From positions 1 through 64,000 of the forward strand of contig NZ_JAIKLE010000007.1 of assembly GCF_022267315.1 (NCBI RefSeq): a stretch of 64,000 bases of DNA, written 5' to 3'. The notes under the pieces are model-generated. The model had not been told where the DNA came from, did no database searches, and worked only from the letters and a program-made list of their open reading frames with translations. Below are positions 44,761 to 54,529 of this stretch, piece by piece (position 1 is the stretch's first letter; every line of letters begins with the position of its first letter). This DNA is from Maribellus maritimus (lineage in GTDB: Bacteria; Bacteroidota; Bacteroidia; Bacteroidales; Prolixibacteraceae). Both the position numbers and the translations under genes were made by a program.

Positions 44761-44794
44761 AAAACGGGTTCCGGAAAATATAGCCCGTTTTTTT
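44761..44794. terminator. Bidirectional terminator between GH20 and the BNR gene
   Basis: An 8-bp stem (AAAACGGG 44761-44768 with CCCGTTTT 44784-44791) has a 15-base loop and T run on the plus side. On the minus strand the A-rich 5' arm supplies a short T run. It lies between convergent stops and slightly overlaps the end of the minus-strand gene. Confidence 0.7.
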
Positions 44795-45854
44795 AATTGA
44801 ATTCAACACGGGCAATTCTTCCCTCTGCACCGGCAACAAAACCAGCTAATTTTCCCGGTACGGCGCGAAACGTATAATAATTGGTTTTAACAAGAAAACT
44901 CCAGTTCTTTCCCCCGTCAACTGAAAGATCGCAGCCGGTTTTGCCAATAGCGAAAAAGAAATTTTCTTTCTCATCAGCAACAAACTGCACGCAAGAGCGG
45001 TATTCTTCAGGCATTTTTTCAGCGGAAATCCAGTTCTTTCCCCCGTCGGTTGTGTAAGCAGCAATCTGTTTATTTTGCTCTGGCTTGTCATATGTACCGC
45101 CAATAACAACTCCTTCCCTCTCATTTTTAAAACTAATCGAAAAAATTCCGGACGACGGTTTTCCCTGAATCACTGGTGTTTTTACAAGCTCCCAGTTTTC
45201 GCCAAAATCTTCCGAATAAAAAACGCGGGCAGCTGCTCCTCCCGTTGCAATCCATGCTTTCCCGGAGGATAAAAATTCAATACAGGTATTTGATGCGGCA
45301 AAATGAGCTTCTCCATCCACTACAGCCGGAAGGTTCTCTATCTTTCTCCAGTTTTTCCCTCCATCTGTCGTTTTTATCAGCAAGGGCTTTCCATCAATCT
45401 GGTCGCTTACTGCCAGCCCTGTGTCACTGTCGGAAAATTTCACGCTATCGAAAAAAGCGCCTTGTGCAGCATTTTTATACACCACCTTCCAGCTTTCTCC
45501 TCCGTCTTCGGTTAAAAAACCAAAATCGGGTCCGGCAACTCCAAAAACCAAAGCCTTGTTTTTATCCCACGCATGAATACTTCTGAAGTCATTCGCTGTT
45601 TGCCCGGGAACCTTCACGTCAATCCAATTCTTGCCTCCGTCAGTTGACCGCAAAACGGTTCCGCCCGAACCACTCGCCCAAATCACGTTTTCATCCACAA
45701 CAAACAACCCGCGAATACTCGCATCGGAATTTGTCTGCAATTCCACAAATTCAAGATTGAGGTTTGTCAATGTTTCATTTTTTTTCTGCCCAACAGCTGA
45801 AGTGAAAATATTCAGTGTCCAAACTAAAATAATTACGGGAAGTAAATGACTCAT
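44793..45854 (-). CDS. Exported BNR/Ycf48-like beta-propeller protein
   Basis: The 353-aa protein has a signal peptide ending near TSAVGQ (residue 23). At least six degenerate BNR-like blades carry variants of S/T-x-D-G-G-K-N-W (STDGGKNW, TEDGGESW, TTDGGKNW, SEDFGENW, TTDGGKNW and SVDGGKNW). The fold is that of Ycf48/HCF136 and sialidase-like propellers, but the catalytic arginine triad and Asp-box plus Tyr/Glu set of a sialidase are not evident. The family is common in Bacteroidota with unknown function, perhaps glycan or protein binding. It is convergent with GH20 and divergent from the second sigma gene, so it is probably transcribed alone. Confidence 0.82.
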   Translation of the reverse strand: MSHLLPVIILVWTLNIFTSAVGQKKNETLTNLNLEFVELQTNSDASIRGLFVVDENVIWASGSGGTVLRSTDGGKNWIDVKVPGQTANDFRSIHAWDKNKALVFGVAGPDFGFLTEDGGESWKVVYKNAAQGAFFDSVKFSDSDTGLAVSDQIDGKPLLIKTTDGGKNWRKIENLPAVVDGEAHFAASNTCIEFLSSGKAWIATGGAAARVFYSEDFGENWELVKTPVIQGKPSSGIFSISFKNEREGVVIGGTYDKPEQNKQIAAYTTDGGKNWISAEKMPEEYRSCVQFVADEKENFFFAIGKTGCDLSVDGGKNWSFLVKTNYYTFRAVPGKLAGFVAGAEGRIARVEFN

Positions 45855-45949
45855 ATTTTTATTGTTTTTTACGAGTACAAATCTAACTTTTATTCATGTT
45901 ATTGTTGATCTATTAACTTTCTTCTCAAAAATTTGGGTTCTTTTTTTCA

Positions 45950-45957
45950 TATTTTTG
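45950..45957 (+). promoter_or_regulatory. Candidate -7 element for the second ECF sigma gene
   Basis: TATTTTTG matches TAnnTTTG and lies 19 bases before the start codon at 45977, implying a very short leader. A TTTG at 45932-45935 is only 14 bases upstream, shorter than the usual spacing. Confidence 0.45.
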
Positions 45958-45976
45958 TCTACAACTACAACCGGCT

Positions 45977-46570
45977 ATGCGTAAAGTAACGGAAATTAAT
46001 AAAGTTATAAATGAACTTCGTAAAGGTAAAACTCCCGCCTACGAGAAATTATTTAAACTTTACTATCCCCGATTATTTAAATATGCGCATCATTTTCTGG
46101 ATGATTCTTTTGTTACTGAAGATCTCATACAAGAAGTGTTTATTGAAGTATGGAACAAAAGAAAATTATTTATCAGCGAAAAGCAGTTTACCTCCTATCT
46201 TTTCAAAATGGTTAGAAATAAATGCCTGAACATATTAAAACGAAAAGTAATAGAAGAAAAATATTTAAGTTCTCAGGCACAATTAAAATCAGAGGAGTTA
46301 TATCACATAAGTTTTGGCATCGAAGACGATTTTGATTCCATGGAAAAGAATTTGTCTCAAATTATTGAAGATGTTATCACTCAAATGCCTGACCGTTGCA
46401 GTGAAGCCTTTCACTTAAAATGGATTGAGGGTAAAAAAATACGGGAGATTTCAGAAATCATGAATATTTCGACAACTATGGTCGATAAGCATCTGGCTAA
46501 AGGACTTGAAATTGCACGGAAAAAATTTATTCCGCCATTGTTGCTGTTATACATTTGCACAAAAAGGTAA
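45977..46570 (+). CDS. ECF (FecI-like) RNA polymerase sigma factor
   Basis: The 197-aa protein has region 2 at about residues 20-65 (HHFLDDSFVTEDLIQEVFIE) and region 4 at about 135-185 (MPDRCSEAFHLKWIEGKKIR, then ISTTMVDKHLAKG). It differs in sequence from the sigma at 15753, so the two systems should not simply cross-talk. FecR follows after 147 bp, and SusC with an STN domain after that. It should turn on the second susCD pair and possibly the sulfatases downstream. It starts a new transcription unit divergent from the BNR gene. Confidence 0.92.
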   Translation: MRKVTEINKVINELRKGKTPAYEKLFKLYYPRLFKYAHHFLDDSFVTEDLIQEVFIEVWNKRKLFISEKQFTSYLFKMVRNKCLNILKRKVIEEKYLSSQAQLKSEELYHISFGIEDDFDSMEKNLSQIIEDVITQMPDRCSEAFHLKWIEGKKIREISEIMNISTTMVDKHLAKGLEIARKKFIPPLLLLYICTKR

Positions 46571-46717
46571 AAATTATACGCCAACCTGACTTAAAGCGAC
46601 AAAAAGCAAAAATGAAATCTCCGACATCCCCACTTTCCCACTTCTCAAAAAATATAATTCTTAAGGTTGGTAAAATTGAAACTGGATTGTCTATTCTTTA
46701 AAACCACGCAAAAGAGC

Positions 46718-47695
46718 ATGAGCAACGAAAAAATAAAAGAGTTAATTCAAAATTTTTTGGAAGGAAAACTTTCGGAAGAAAAAGAGGAGTTTCTGCTTTC
46801 CTGGGTAAAGGAGAGCGAAACAAACAAAAATCTTTTTCTTTCGGAGCAGGAGAATATACAAAATGATTTACTCTCTTCAACTGATCGCCGCCTGGAAATG
46901 AGATGGCGCTCGTTATTGAAAAAAATTCAAAACACAGAAAAACATCAAAGAGGAAAAATAAAACTACGAAGAACTGCGTCTGTGGCTGCAGCATTTATTT
47001 TTGGGGTTTTGTTCACTTTTTGGGCAACTGAAACCCGCGACGTAACATCAGTATTGGTTACTCAAAACATCTCAACTCCCCTGGGAGCAAAAACAAATTT
47101 TGAACTACCTGATGGTTCTGTGGTTTGGCTCAACTCGGGTTCCAAACTTTCCTACCCTTCAGAATTTGGAGAAATTCGTTCAGTAAAACTCACAGGTGAA
47201 GCGTTTTTTGATGTCAAAAAAGACAAAAAACATTTTGTCATTTCAACAGAATATGGCAACGTAGAAGTTCAGGGTACATCGTTTAATGTAAAAGCTTTCA
47301 AAAATGAAGTTTTTGAGACGACGCTTGTTTCGGGAATTGTAAGCATTACCGAAAAAAATACAAAAAAACGGGTTACTCTGCATCCCGGACAACAAGCCGA
47401 TATTTTGGAATCAAAAATTAGTGTAAAAAATGTCGATACTGAACTTTACACTTCGTGGAAAGAGGGAAAACTTATCTTCAGGGAAGAATATTTGCCCTCA
47501 GCAGTTAAACGACTTGAAAGATGGTACAATGTTACGATTGAACTGGACGACGATCCCCGGTTATCAAAAATATGGTATTCAGGAACACTTGAAATGGAGT
47601 CTTTCAGCGAAGTATTGGAATTACTAAAGGTTACTGCTCCGATATCGTATTATTACAATGAAAAAACCCGTACAATACGGATATTTTATGATTAG
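46718..47695 (+). CDS. FecR family anti-sigma factor
   Basis: I start at ATG 46718 (MSNEKIKELIQNFLEGK), giving 325 aa; an in-frame TTG 51 bases upstream would add a non-conserved leader. The cytoplasmic N-domain precedes one transmembrane helix at about residues 85-105 (SVAAAFIFGVLFTFWAT). The periplasmic FecR domain has STPLGAKTNFELPDGSVVWL and LTGEAFFDVKKD, and a C-terminal DUF4974 domain follows (about 250-322). It should hold the adjacent sigma factor until the STN domain of the SusC at 47919 signals substrate. The 223 bp to susC contain no gene; AAGAGG near 47828 and CCTCTT near 47868 could pair only across a long loop. Confidence 0.92.
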   Translation: MSNEKIKELIQNFLEGKLSEEKEEFLLSWVKESETNKNLFLSEQENIQNDLLSSTDRRLEMRWRSLLKKIQNTEKHQRGKIKLRRTASVAAAFIFGVLFTFWATETRDVTSVLVTQNISTPLGAKTNFELPDGSVVWLNSGSKLSYPSEFGEIRSVKLTGEAFFDVKKDKKHFVISTEYGNVEVQGTSFNVKAFKNEVFETTLVSGIVSITEKNTKKRVTLHPGQQADILESKISVKNVDTELYTSWKEGKLIFREEYLPSAVKRLERWYNVTIELDDDPRLSKIWYSGTLEMESFSEVLELLKVTAPISYYYNEKTRTIRIFYD

Positions 47696-47918
47696 ATAAT
47701 TTTTAACGCTTAAACGAAATGCCTATGTGAACACTCATTAAATCTGAATCCTTATGATTTCAAGAGAATAAAATCATTTTTTACTCTTAAAAATTGAGGA
47801 TTCGCCTTTAAGCTATTTATAAAAAAAAAGAGGCAAAACCACTGTCCGCCAAGTCATGTGATATTCACCTCTTAAGAATTTTGATTTAACACAAATAATT
47901 AAACCAAAAAACAAAATT

Positions 47919-50900
47919 ATGAAAAAAATTCGGTTATGCCCGGGTAACATGCCTGTGGCATATAAAATGCTAATGAAAATGAAACTAACAGTCTTCTTAA
48001 TTCTAATTACATTTTTAGGCAGTATCGCTTCAGAAAGCTATTCGCAGTCAACTAAGCTTACCTTAAATATGAGGAATTCAACTGTGAAAGAAATTCTTGG
48101 CCAAATTGAGGATCAAAGTGAATTTCGTTTCTTTTACAGCGATAGGGTGGATGTTGACAGAGTTACATCAATCTCTCAAAAGAACAAAAAAATCTTCGAG
48201 ATTCTGGATGAATTATTTGATAATACCAGTGTTACCTACGAAGTAAGAGGCCGGCAAATAGCGCTTTCCAAAGACTCTGAAGAAATCGCCAATTTCTCTT
48301 TTCTACAGAGTCAGCAACAGCCAAATACAGTTACAGGAATAGTAACTGATTCTAATAATCAACCACTACCTGGAGTGACTGTAGTATTAAAAGGTACCAC
48401 GCAAGGGGCAGTGACAGATGTAAAAGGAAAATATACGCTAGAAAATGTTTCCGGTGATGCTGTTCTTGTTTTTTCATTTGTTGGTATGAAATTACAGGAA
48501 ATTCCGATAAGTAACCAGACGCAAATCAACGTTACGTTAGAAGAAGATGTAATAGGTTTAGAAGAGGTTGTTGCCATCGGTTATGGTTCAGTAAAAAAAA
48601 GTGATTTGACAGGTTCCGTTTCCAGAGTGTCCAGTGAAACAATAACAGAGCGCCAGGGGGTATCTTTAGTTCAATCTTTACAGGGTTCAACTGCAGGATT
48701 GAATGTAGGACAAGTTAATCAGGCTGGAGAGAATCCAAATATCTCTATTCGAGGAAGGACATCAATATCTGGTAGTCAGAACCCATTAATTGTTGTAGAT
48801 GGTGTAATTTTTCGTGGTAGTATGGTAGATATTAACCCAAACGATATCGAATCAATTGATATATTGAAAGATGCGAGTTCAACAGCAATTTATGGCTCTC
48901 AGGCGACAAATGGTGTCGTAATTATCACAACAAAAGTTGGAGAAAAAAGTACTAAACCAACCATTACTTATTCAGGCAGGTACACTTTTGAAACACCATC
49001 TGTAGAATTCGTTCCAGAAACTCCTGAGCAACATATTCAAAGGATTATTGCAGGACACTTTTTTAATAGTCGTACCGAAGAATCAGGGTATCTCGAATCA
49101 AATCCAAATTGGGAAGTAGGAAGTTTGATGCGCGATGCGGAACAATTAAGGGCAATTGAGAACAATTTGACTTTTGATTGGTATGATTATGTTACGAGAG
49201 ATAAAATGCACACTCAAAACCACAACATCTCACTTCAGCAGCGGACAGCAAGTTCTGGGTATTTTGTATCGATTGGATACACCGACCAGGTCGGGTATAT
49301 GCTTAACGAAGATTACAGCCGTTGGAATGCCCGTATCAACCTCGACAACCAAATTACCGATTGGTTTAAAATGGGAATACAATCTTTTATGACACTCAGC
49401 GATTATTCAGGACAGGACTTGCCTCTTGGAAACCGTTATCGAGATGACTGGTTTGATCCACCTTACTATGAGGATGGCGTTACACTTAATCCTTTTCCAC
49501 ATGCTGTAGGTGTCAGTACAAACTCGATTTACCTTGCAAATGCCGATGATTACAATAAACGGTATAATATGTTCGGAAATATATATGCTTCTATAAAACT
49601 TCCTTTTATAGAAGGGTTGACATTTAAACCCAACTTTAACATAAACTACATAACACTTAGTCAATACTGGTTTCGTGATTATGCAAACAGTTTTATAGGA
49701 GAAGGTCAAAAATATGAAGAACGTCGGACTGAAATGACCAACGACAATATATTGAATTATGAGCATTCTTTTGATGATACTCACGCAATAAATGCCACAT
49801 TTGTTTTTGGAACTGAACAACGAATGGCTACCTCTACACAGGCTAATGCAGCTGGATTCGCATCAAAGGAATTAGGGTACGACAAACTGGAAGCAGGGGA
49901 CGCTACTTTACAGTCAGTTAACACAGGCGCTTGGGAGGAAGCTTCACTTTATACTATGGGTAGACTTTTTTATGGATACAAAAAGAAATATCTTTTTACC
50001 GGAACCATCAGGCGTGATGGTTTTTCTGGCTTCTCAACCCAAAATAAATTCGGGACATTCCCCTCTGCTTCGTTTGCATGGGTTATATCCGAAGAATCGT
50101 TTATGGAAAAATTAACATGGCTTGACAATTTGAAAATCCGGGCTTCGTATGGAAGTAATGGAAACCGTACTATTGGGCGTTACCAAACTTTGGCAAGAGT
50201 TAACGGCAATTTTAATTACATCGACGGTGGTCAAACACCAGTATATACTCAGGGAATCACTGAGTTAGCAAGTCCAAATTTAAAATGGGAAACCACCACC
50301 GGATTAAATCTGGGGTTGGATTTTTCGGTATTGGGCCAGCGTCTTTGGGGGACTGTTGAATATTATAATAATAACACCAAGAATTTGCTTTATGATGTTG
50401 ATATACCGGGTATCTCCCGTTTTGAAACTTTTCCTGATAATTTAGGAAAAATTCATAATTATGGTTTTGAAGTAACTCTATCTTCCATAAATGTAGAGCA
50501 CAATGATTTTAGATGGAATAGCTCTTTAGTTTTTTCACTAAATCGCGATGAACTCGTTGAGTTATTAGGATACGATAATGATGGCGATGGTGTTGAAGAC
50601 GATCTTGTTTCCGAAGGACTATTTATCGGAGAGTCGCTGAATGCCATTTACGATTATTACACAACAGGAGAACTTTGGCAGTTCGATGATTATTATGCTG
50701 GGGCAATACCAGTCACGGCTGATTTGGGTTCTTATAAAATACTGGATTATGATGAAAGTGGGATAATTGACCCATTGGATAAACATATCCTTGGAACTTC
50801 TGATCCATTATTCCGAATCGCTATTGACAACAGTTTTATTTATAAAAACTGGAAGTTGTCGTTTTTTATTAATTCTGTTTGGGGTAACGATAAATTTTAT

Positions 50901-51290
50901 CTGGGAAAAGATGATATGATGTCATTTAATAGCCTGAATGGAACAATGTTCGATAACACAAACTTCCCGGCCAATAGTGATTTGTGGACACCTGAGAATC
51001 AGGATGCCCGTTACCAACGTATGGGCGTTAGTTATTCTAGTGGACTTGGGGCTGGCAGATATATTCCGCGAAGCTTTGTTCGCCTGCAGGACGTTAATCT
51101 TTCATATACTTTCAAAGAGTCGCTATTGACCAAGATTAACCTACAGGATTTACGACTATTTTTCAATGGAAAGAATTTACTTACGTTCACCAATTGGAAC
51201 GGTTGGGACCCTGAAACCGGAGAAAAAATAAGTATGGGAGGAAGGCCTGTTTTAAAAGGGTATACTTTCGGATTAGAAGTTAAATTTTAA
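47919..51290 (+). CDS. susC: SusC/RagA TonB-dependent transporter with STN domain
   Basis: The 1123-aa outer-membrane protein has a signal peptide ending near SESYSQ (residue 43). It then has an STN domain (about 45-118), a carboxypeptidase-regulatory-like domain (about 138-210, GIVTDSNNQPLPGV), EEVVAIGYG (215-223), a plug (about 225-345) and the barrel. It imports glycan fragments with the SusD encoded 16 bp downstream, and it signals through the STN domain to FecR. Unlike the first susC, base composition looks even along the gene, which makes it a useful internal control for the chimera proposed there. The two proteins are alike in the N-terminal domains and diverge strongly in the barrel, so they handle different substrates. 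Confidence 0.95.
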   Translation: MKKIRLCPGNMPVAYKMLMKMKLTVFLILITFLGSIASESYSQSTKLTLNMRNSTVKEILGQIEDQSEFRFFYSDRVDVDRVTSISQKNKKIFEILDELFDNTSVTYEVRGRQIALSKDSEEIANFSFLQSQQQPNTVTGIVTDSNNQPLPGVTVVLKGTTQGAVTDVKGKYTLENVSGDAVLVFSFVGMKLQEIPISNQTQINVTLEEDVIGLEEVVAIGYGSVKKSDLTGSVSRVSSETITERQGVSLVQSLQGSTAGLNVGQVNQAGENPNISIRGRTSISGSQNPLIVVDGVIFRGSMVDINPNDIESIDILKDASSTAIYGSQATNGVVIITTKVGEKSTKPTITYSGRYTFETPSVEFVPETPEQHIQRIIAGHFFNSRTEESGYLESNPNWEVGSLMRDAEQLRAIENNLTFDWYDYVTRDKMHTQNHNISLQQRTASSGYFVSIGYTDQVGYMLNEDYSRWNARINLDNQITDWFKMGIQSFMTLSDYSGQDLPLGNRYRDDWFDPPYYEDGVTLNPFPHAVGVSTNSIYLANADDYNKRYNMFGNIYASIKLPFIEGLTFKPNFNINYITLSQYWFRDYANSFIGEGQKYEERRTEMTNDNILNYEHSFDDTHAINATFVFGTEQRMATSTQANAAGFASKELGYDKLEAGDATLQSVNTGAWEEASLYTMGRLFYGYKKKYLFTGTIRRDGFSGFSTQNKFGTFPSASFAWVISEESFMEKLTWLDNLKIRASYGSNGNRTIGRYQTLARVNGNFNYIDGGQTPVYTQGITELASPNLKWETTTGLNLGLDFSVLGQRLWGTVEYYNNNTKNLLYDVDIPGISRFETFPDNLGKIHNYGFEVTLSSINVEHNDFRWNSSLVFSLNRDELVELLGYDNDGDGVEDDLVSEGLFIGESLNAIYDYYTTGELWQFDDYYAGAIPVTADLGSYKILDYDESGIIDPLDKHILGTSDPLFRIAIDNSFIYKNWKLSFFINSVWGNDKFYLGKDDMMSFNSLNGTMFDNTNFPANSDLWTPENQDARYQRMGVSYSSGLGAGRYIPRSFVRLQDVNLSYTFKESLLTKINLQDLRLFFNGKNLLTFTNWNGWDPETGEKISMGGRPVLKGYTFGLEVKF

Positions 51291-51306
51291 CTTAAAAAGT
51301 AGAAAA

Positions 51307-53055
51307 ATGAAAATGAAAATAAAAATAAAAATTGCGAATATTTTGATGAAATCCCGCACTTTGCTACTTGCTTTGCTTTTTACTTTGTCTTACTCGTGCA
51401 ATAAAGACGAATTTTTAAAAGAAGAACCACTTGATTTTTATGCGCCTGAGAATTCATATATCACCTATGAAAATTTTGAAGCATCGTTGTTCAACTTATA
51501 CCAGGTATTTCGGAGCAACTTTTTTCAAACGAGAGATGCTTTTCGTCCCCCACGTGTATCAATGACATGTACCGATATGGTGACGTACGACCAGAATACA
51601 GCAGATTTTCCTAATTTGTTAACCCCGCACAGCAACTGGGTCTATACGGCGTTTTGGAAACCTTGTTACCAGATAATTTTTGATGCAAATGTAATTATTG
51701 GTCGTTCTGATGCTGAGATTTCTGAATTAACTGAAGAACAAAAAGTACTTGTACAGGCGGAAGCAAAGTTCTTTAGAGGATACTGCTATAAAATGTTGGC
51801 GGATATCCATGGCGGAGTGCCCATAACTTTGGAAGAAACAACTGAGCCAAAACGGGACTTCGTAAGAGCATCGCGAGACGAAGTGTACCAGCAAAGTGTG
51901 GATGATTTGAAATTTGCGGCTGCAAACCTTCTGGCGATAACTGAAACCGATGATGCACGAGTAAGTAATTTAGCAGCTTACCATGCATTAGCTGAGGCAT
52001 ATCTTTGCCTGAAAGATTATGATAATGCTATCGCAGCAGCTAGCGTTACTATTGATGCTCCGGAAACCGCGCTTATGACAGAGCGTTTTGGATCGCGGGT
52101 TAACGACGAACCTGTGCCTGGAGTACCGTGGGCTAATGGAGGTGATGTATATTGGGATCTTTTTAGAAAAGATAATCAAAACAGGTCATCAGGAAATACC
52201 GAATCGTTGTGGACTATTCAATTTGCCCGTAACGTCCCAGGGGGATATGATGATGTGTCTCTTAATAACGGAGGCTATCGCTGGGAAACCTGTTCTGGAC
52301 CTCGCACCTGGCGAATTAAAATTGACGGGAATGCATTTTTACCTACTGCCAATACCTACTATGGTGGACGTGGTGCGGGACAAATGAAACCAAGTCTATA
52401 TTTTTACAATAAAATCTGGAATGACAGTGGTTGGGATCAGGATATGCGTAATGCAGATCATAACATAGTTCGTGATCTCATGGTAAACGACCCAAACTCA
52501 CCTCATTATGGACAATGGATACTCAAAGATAATTTGGTAGAATTCAAAACAGCAGATGATACTTGTCGCGATTATTTTCACATTGTTGCCAAAATTATGA
52601 GTATGGGTGACCATCCGGCTGAGGTTTGGCTGGAGGACCAAACAGTCCCCGGAAGTATTACAATGGAAGGAGGCCCTTCCAATACAACTTACGCCAACAT
52701 TTACCAGATCAGACTGGCTGAAACCTATTTGGTTAGAGCCGAAGCATATCTGGGCAAAGGAGATAAGGCTAATGCAGCCAAAGATATTAATGTCGTGAGA
52801 AGCAGGGCACAGGCACCTGAAGTAGCTGCTGAAGACGTTGATATTGACTATATTCTTGACGAAAGAGCTCGTGAGTTAGCTTTTGAAGAAAACAGGTTAC
52901 AAACTCTATGCAGACTTGGTAAATTAGTGGAACGGAACAGGCTTTACAATACACTTTTTGATCTCTACGACCATCAAAATCTATGGCCCATTCCATACAG
53001 TGAAATTCAAAAAAATACCGAGGCTGAGTTAACTCAGAATCCAGGTTACAATTAA
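51307..53055 (+). CDS. susD: SusD/RagB outer-membrane glycan-binding lipoprotein
   Basis: The 582-aa lipoprotein has a basic leader and a lipobox ending at Cys31 (TLSYSC). The SusD fold is shown by VQAEAKFFRGYCYKMLADIH, IRLAETYLVRAEAYLGKGD, ILDERARELAFEENRLQTL, and the closing LWPIPYSEIQKNTEAELTQNPGYN. It binds the glycan at the surface over its SusC partner. It starts 16 bp after susC and is followed by a perfect 13-bp hairpin at 53068. The leader MKMKIKIKI is unusually long, and an internal Met at residue 14 is a possible alternative start. Confidence 0.95.
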   Translation: MKMKIKIKIANILMKSRTLLLALLFTLSYSCNKDEFLKEEPLDFYAPENSYITYENFEASLFNLYQVFRSNFFQTRDAFRPPRVSMTCTDMVTYDQNTADFPNLLTPHSNWVYTAFWKPCYQIIFDANVIIGRSDAEISELTEEQKVLVQAEAKFFRGYCYKMLADIHGGVPITLEETTEPKRDFVRASRDEVYQQSVDDLKFAAANLLAITETDDARVSNLAAYHALAEAYLCLKDYDNAIAAASVTIDAPETALMTERFGSRVNDEPVPGVPWANGGDVYWDLFRKDNQNRSSGNTESLWTIQFARNVPGGYDDVSLNNGGYRWETCSGPRTWRIKIDGNAFLPTANTYYGGRGAGQMKPSLYFYNKIWNDSGWDQDMRNADHNIVRDLMVNDPNSPHYGQWILKDNLVEFKTADDTCRDYFHIVAKIMSMGDHPAEVWLEDQTVPGSITMEGGPSNTTYANIYQIRLAETYLVRAEAYLGKGDKANAAKDINVVRSRAQAPEVAAEDVDIDYILDERARELAFEENRLQTLCRLGKLVERNRLYNTLFDLYDHQNLWPIPYSEIQKNTEAELTQNPGYN

Positions 53056-53067
53056 AATTTTCAAACA

Positions 53068-53098
53068 GGCAATTATGGTTGGGAAAACCATAATTGCC
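53068..53098 (+). terminator. Hairpin after the second susD
   Basis: A 13-bp perfect inverted repeat (53068-53080 with 53086-53098) has a 5-base loop. The tract after it (GTTGTAATATTTTT) is only loosely T-rich, so it may act as an attenuator or a 3' stabiliser of the susCD message. The sulfatase at 53125 starts 27 bases later. Confidence 0.65.
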
Positions 53099-53124
53099 GT
53101 TGTAATATTTTTAATTTCAAACAT

Positions 53125-54480
53125 ATGGGTAATATACACTGTTTAGTGGTATTTATTATAATACAACTCTTTTATATTCCTTTTGAAACAGGAAATAAAC
53201 ATAACTCTCCAAAAAATCAAAAGCCAAATATTGTTTTAATAATGGCTGATGACATGGGCTATGAGACTTTGGGTGTAAATGGCAGCGTCGAATATTCTAC
53301 TCCTGTACTGGATCGTATTGCAAAAAAAGGAACTCGTTTTACGCAGTGCTATTCCCAGCCTTTATGTACTCCTTCAAGAGTAAAGATAATGACGGGGAAA
53401 CATAATTTCAGGAACTATGAATATTTTGGATACTTAAATGAAAATGAAAAAACTTTTGGTCATTTAATGCAGGAAGCAGGATATAAAACCTGCATTGTTG
53501 GAAAGTGGCAGTTAAATGGAATTGTTTTTAAAATTCCTGGTTATGATGATTTAACCCGGCCCGGCAAAATGGGATTTGAAGAATTCGCTCTTTGGCAGGT
53601 TACCGACAACAATGGGTCGAGATATGCAAATCCGTATATTAATACCAATGGAGTTGCTAAATTTTATGGAATCGATAAATATGGTCCGGACATTTTTTCT
53701 GATTATGCGGTGGATTTTATAAAAAGAAATAAAAATAATCCTTTCTTTTTATATTATCCGATGGTTTTGGTTCACAGCCCTTTTGTTCCAACTCCTGATT
53801 CACCTGAATGGCTTGATAAAACGTTGAGAGATAAAAACGATACTTCATTTTTTGCTGACATGATGAACTATACCGATAAAATTGTCGGTAAAATTGAAGA
53901 GGCGTTACAAGATAACAATGTGTATGAAAATACTTTATTCATTTTTACCGCAGATAACGGAACGCACTTTACCATTTATTCCAATACAAAAGACCGAGTT
54001 GTAAAAGGCGCCAAGGGAAATACCATTACAGATGGAACACACGTACCTTTAATTGCTCACTGGCCCAAATACAATGAAAATAGTTCAGTATGTTCAAATT
54101 TGATCTCTTTTGCTGATTTTATGCCCACTTTTGCCGATTTGCTGGATAACAGCGTTGAAACAGATGGTAACTCGTTTTTGCCTGCAATAAGTTCAAAAGA
54201 TCCACAAAAAGAGCAAGATAAGATATTGATATATTACGATCCAATGTGGAATAGCAGGGTAAATAAGTACCGGGGATATTTTGCACAAACTACCGGTTAT
54301 AAATTATACAATAGCGGAAAGTTTTATAATATAAAAAACGATATTCTTGAAGAGAATCCTTTAATTTATGATAATTTGTCTGGTAAAGAGAAAAATATAT
54401 ACAATGAACTAAAAAAGGAGTTGAAAAAAGTAACCCATTGGAATCCCGATGGCGGAGCCAAACCAAATCCTGTAGAATAA
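53125..54480 (+). CDS. S1 family sulfatase (CTPSR; His of GKWHL motif replaced)
   Basis: The 451-aa protein has a hydrophobic N-terminal signal (about residues 6-19) without a clear lipobox. MADDMGYETLG (40-50), Cys81-T-P-S-Arg85 and TADNGTHF give the nucleophile and metal segments. The usual GKWHLG reads GKWQLNG, so the histidine that normally helps bind the sulfate is Gln; the lysine is kept. This may alter substrate orientation, or another residue may take its place. It is the first of six sulfatases after the second susCD pair, 27 bases after the hairpin. Length is slightly short for the family. Confidence 0.9.
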   Translation: MGNIHCLVVFIIIQLFYIPFETGNKHNSPKNQKPNIVLIMADDMGYETLGVNGSVEYSTPVLDRIAKKGTRFTQCYSQPLCTPSRVKIMTGKHNFRNYEYFGYLNENEKTFGHLMQEAGYKTCIVGKWQLNGIVFKIPGYDDLTRPGKMGFEEFALWQVTDNNGSRYANPYINTNGVAKFYGIDKYGPDIFSDYAVDFIKRNKNNPFFLYYPMVLVHSPFVPTPDSPEWLDKTLRDKNDTSFFADMMNYTDKIVGKIEEALQDNNVYENTLFIFTADNGTHFTIYSNTKDRVVKGAKGNTITDGTHVPLIAHWPKYNENSSVCSNLISFADFMPTFADLLDNSVETDGNSFLPAISSKDPQKEQDKILIYYDPMWNSRVNKYRGYFAQTTGYKLYNSGKFYNIKNDILEENPLIYDNLSGKEKNIYNELKKELKKVTHWNPDGGAKPNPVE

Positions 54481-54529
54481 GATTATTCTTTTGTGATACA
54501 GGAACATTTCAAACTTAAAACCAAAGAAA

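Noticed and set aside
45176-45586. 136-codon plus-strand ORF opposite the BNR gene
   Set aside because: It is antisense to repeated BNR blades, and its low-complexity composition is a by-product of them.
46667-46717. TTG start for the second FecR
   Set aside because: It adds a cysteine- and basic-rich leader not expected in FecR; ATG 46718 gives the usual N-terminus.
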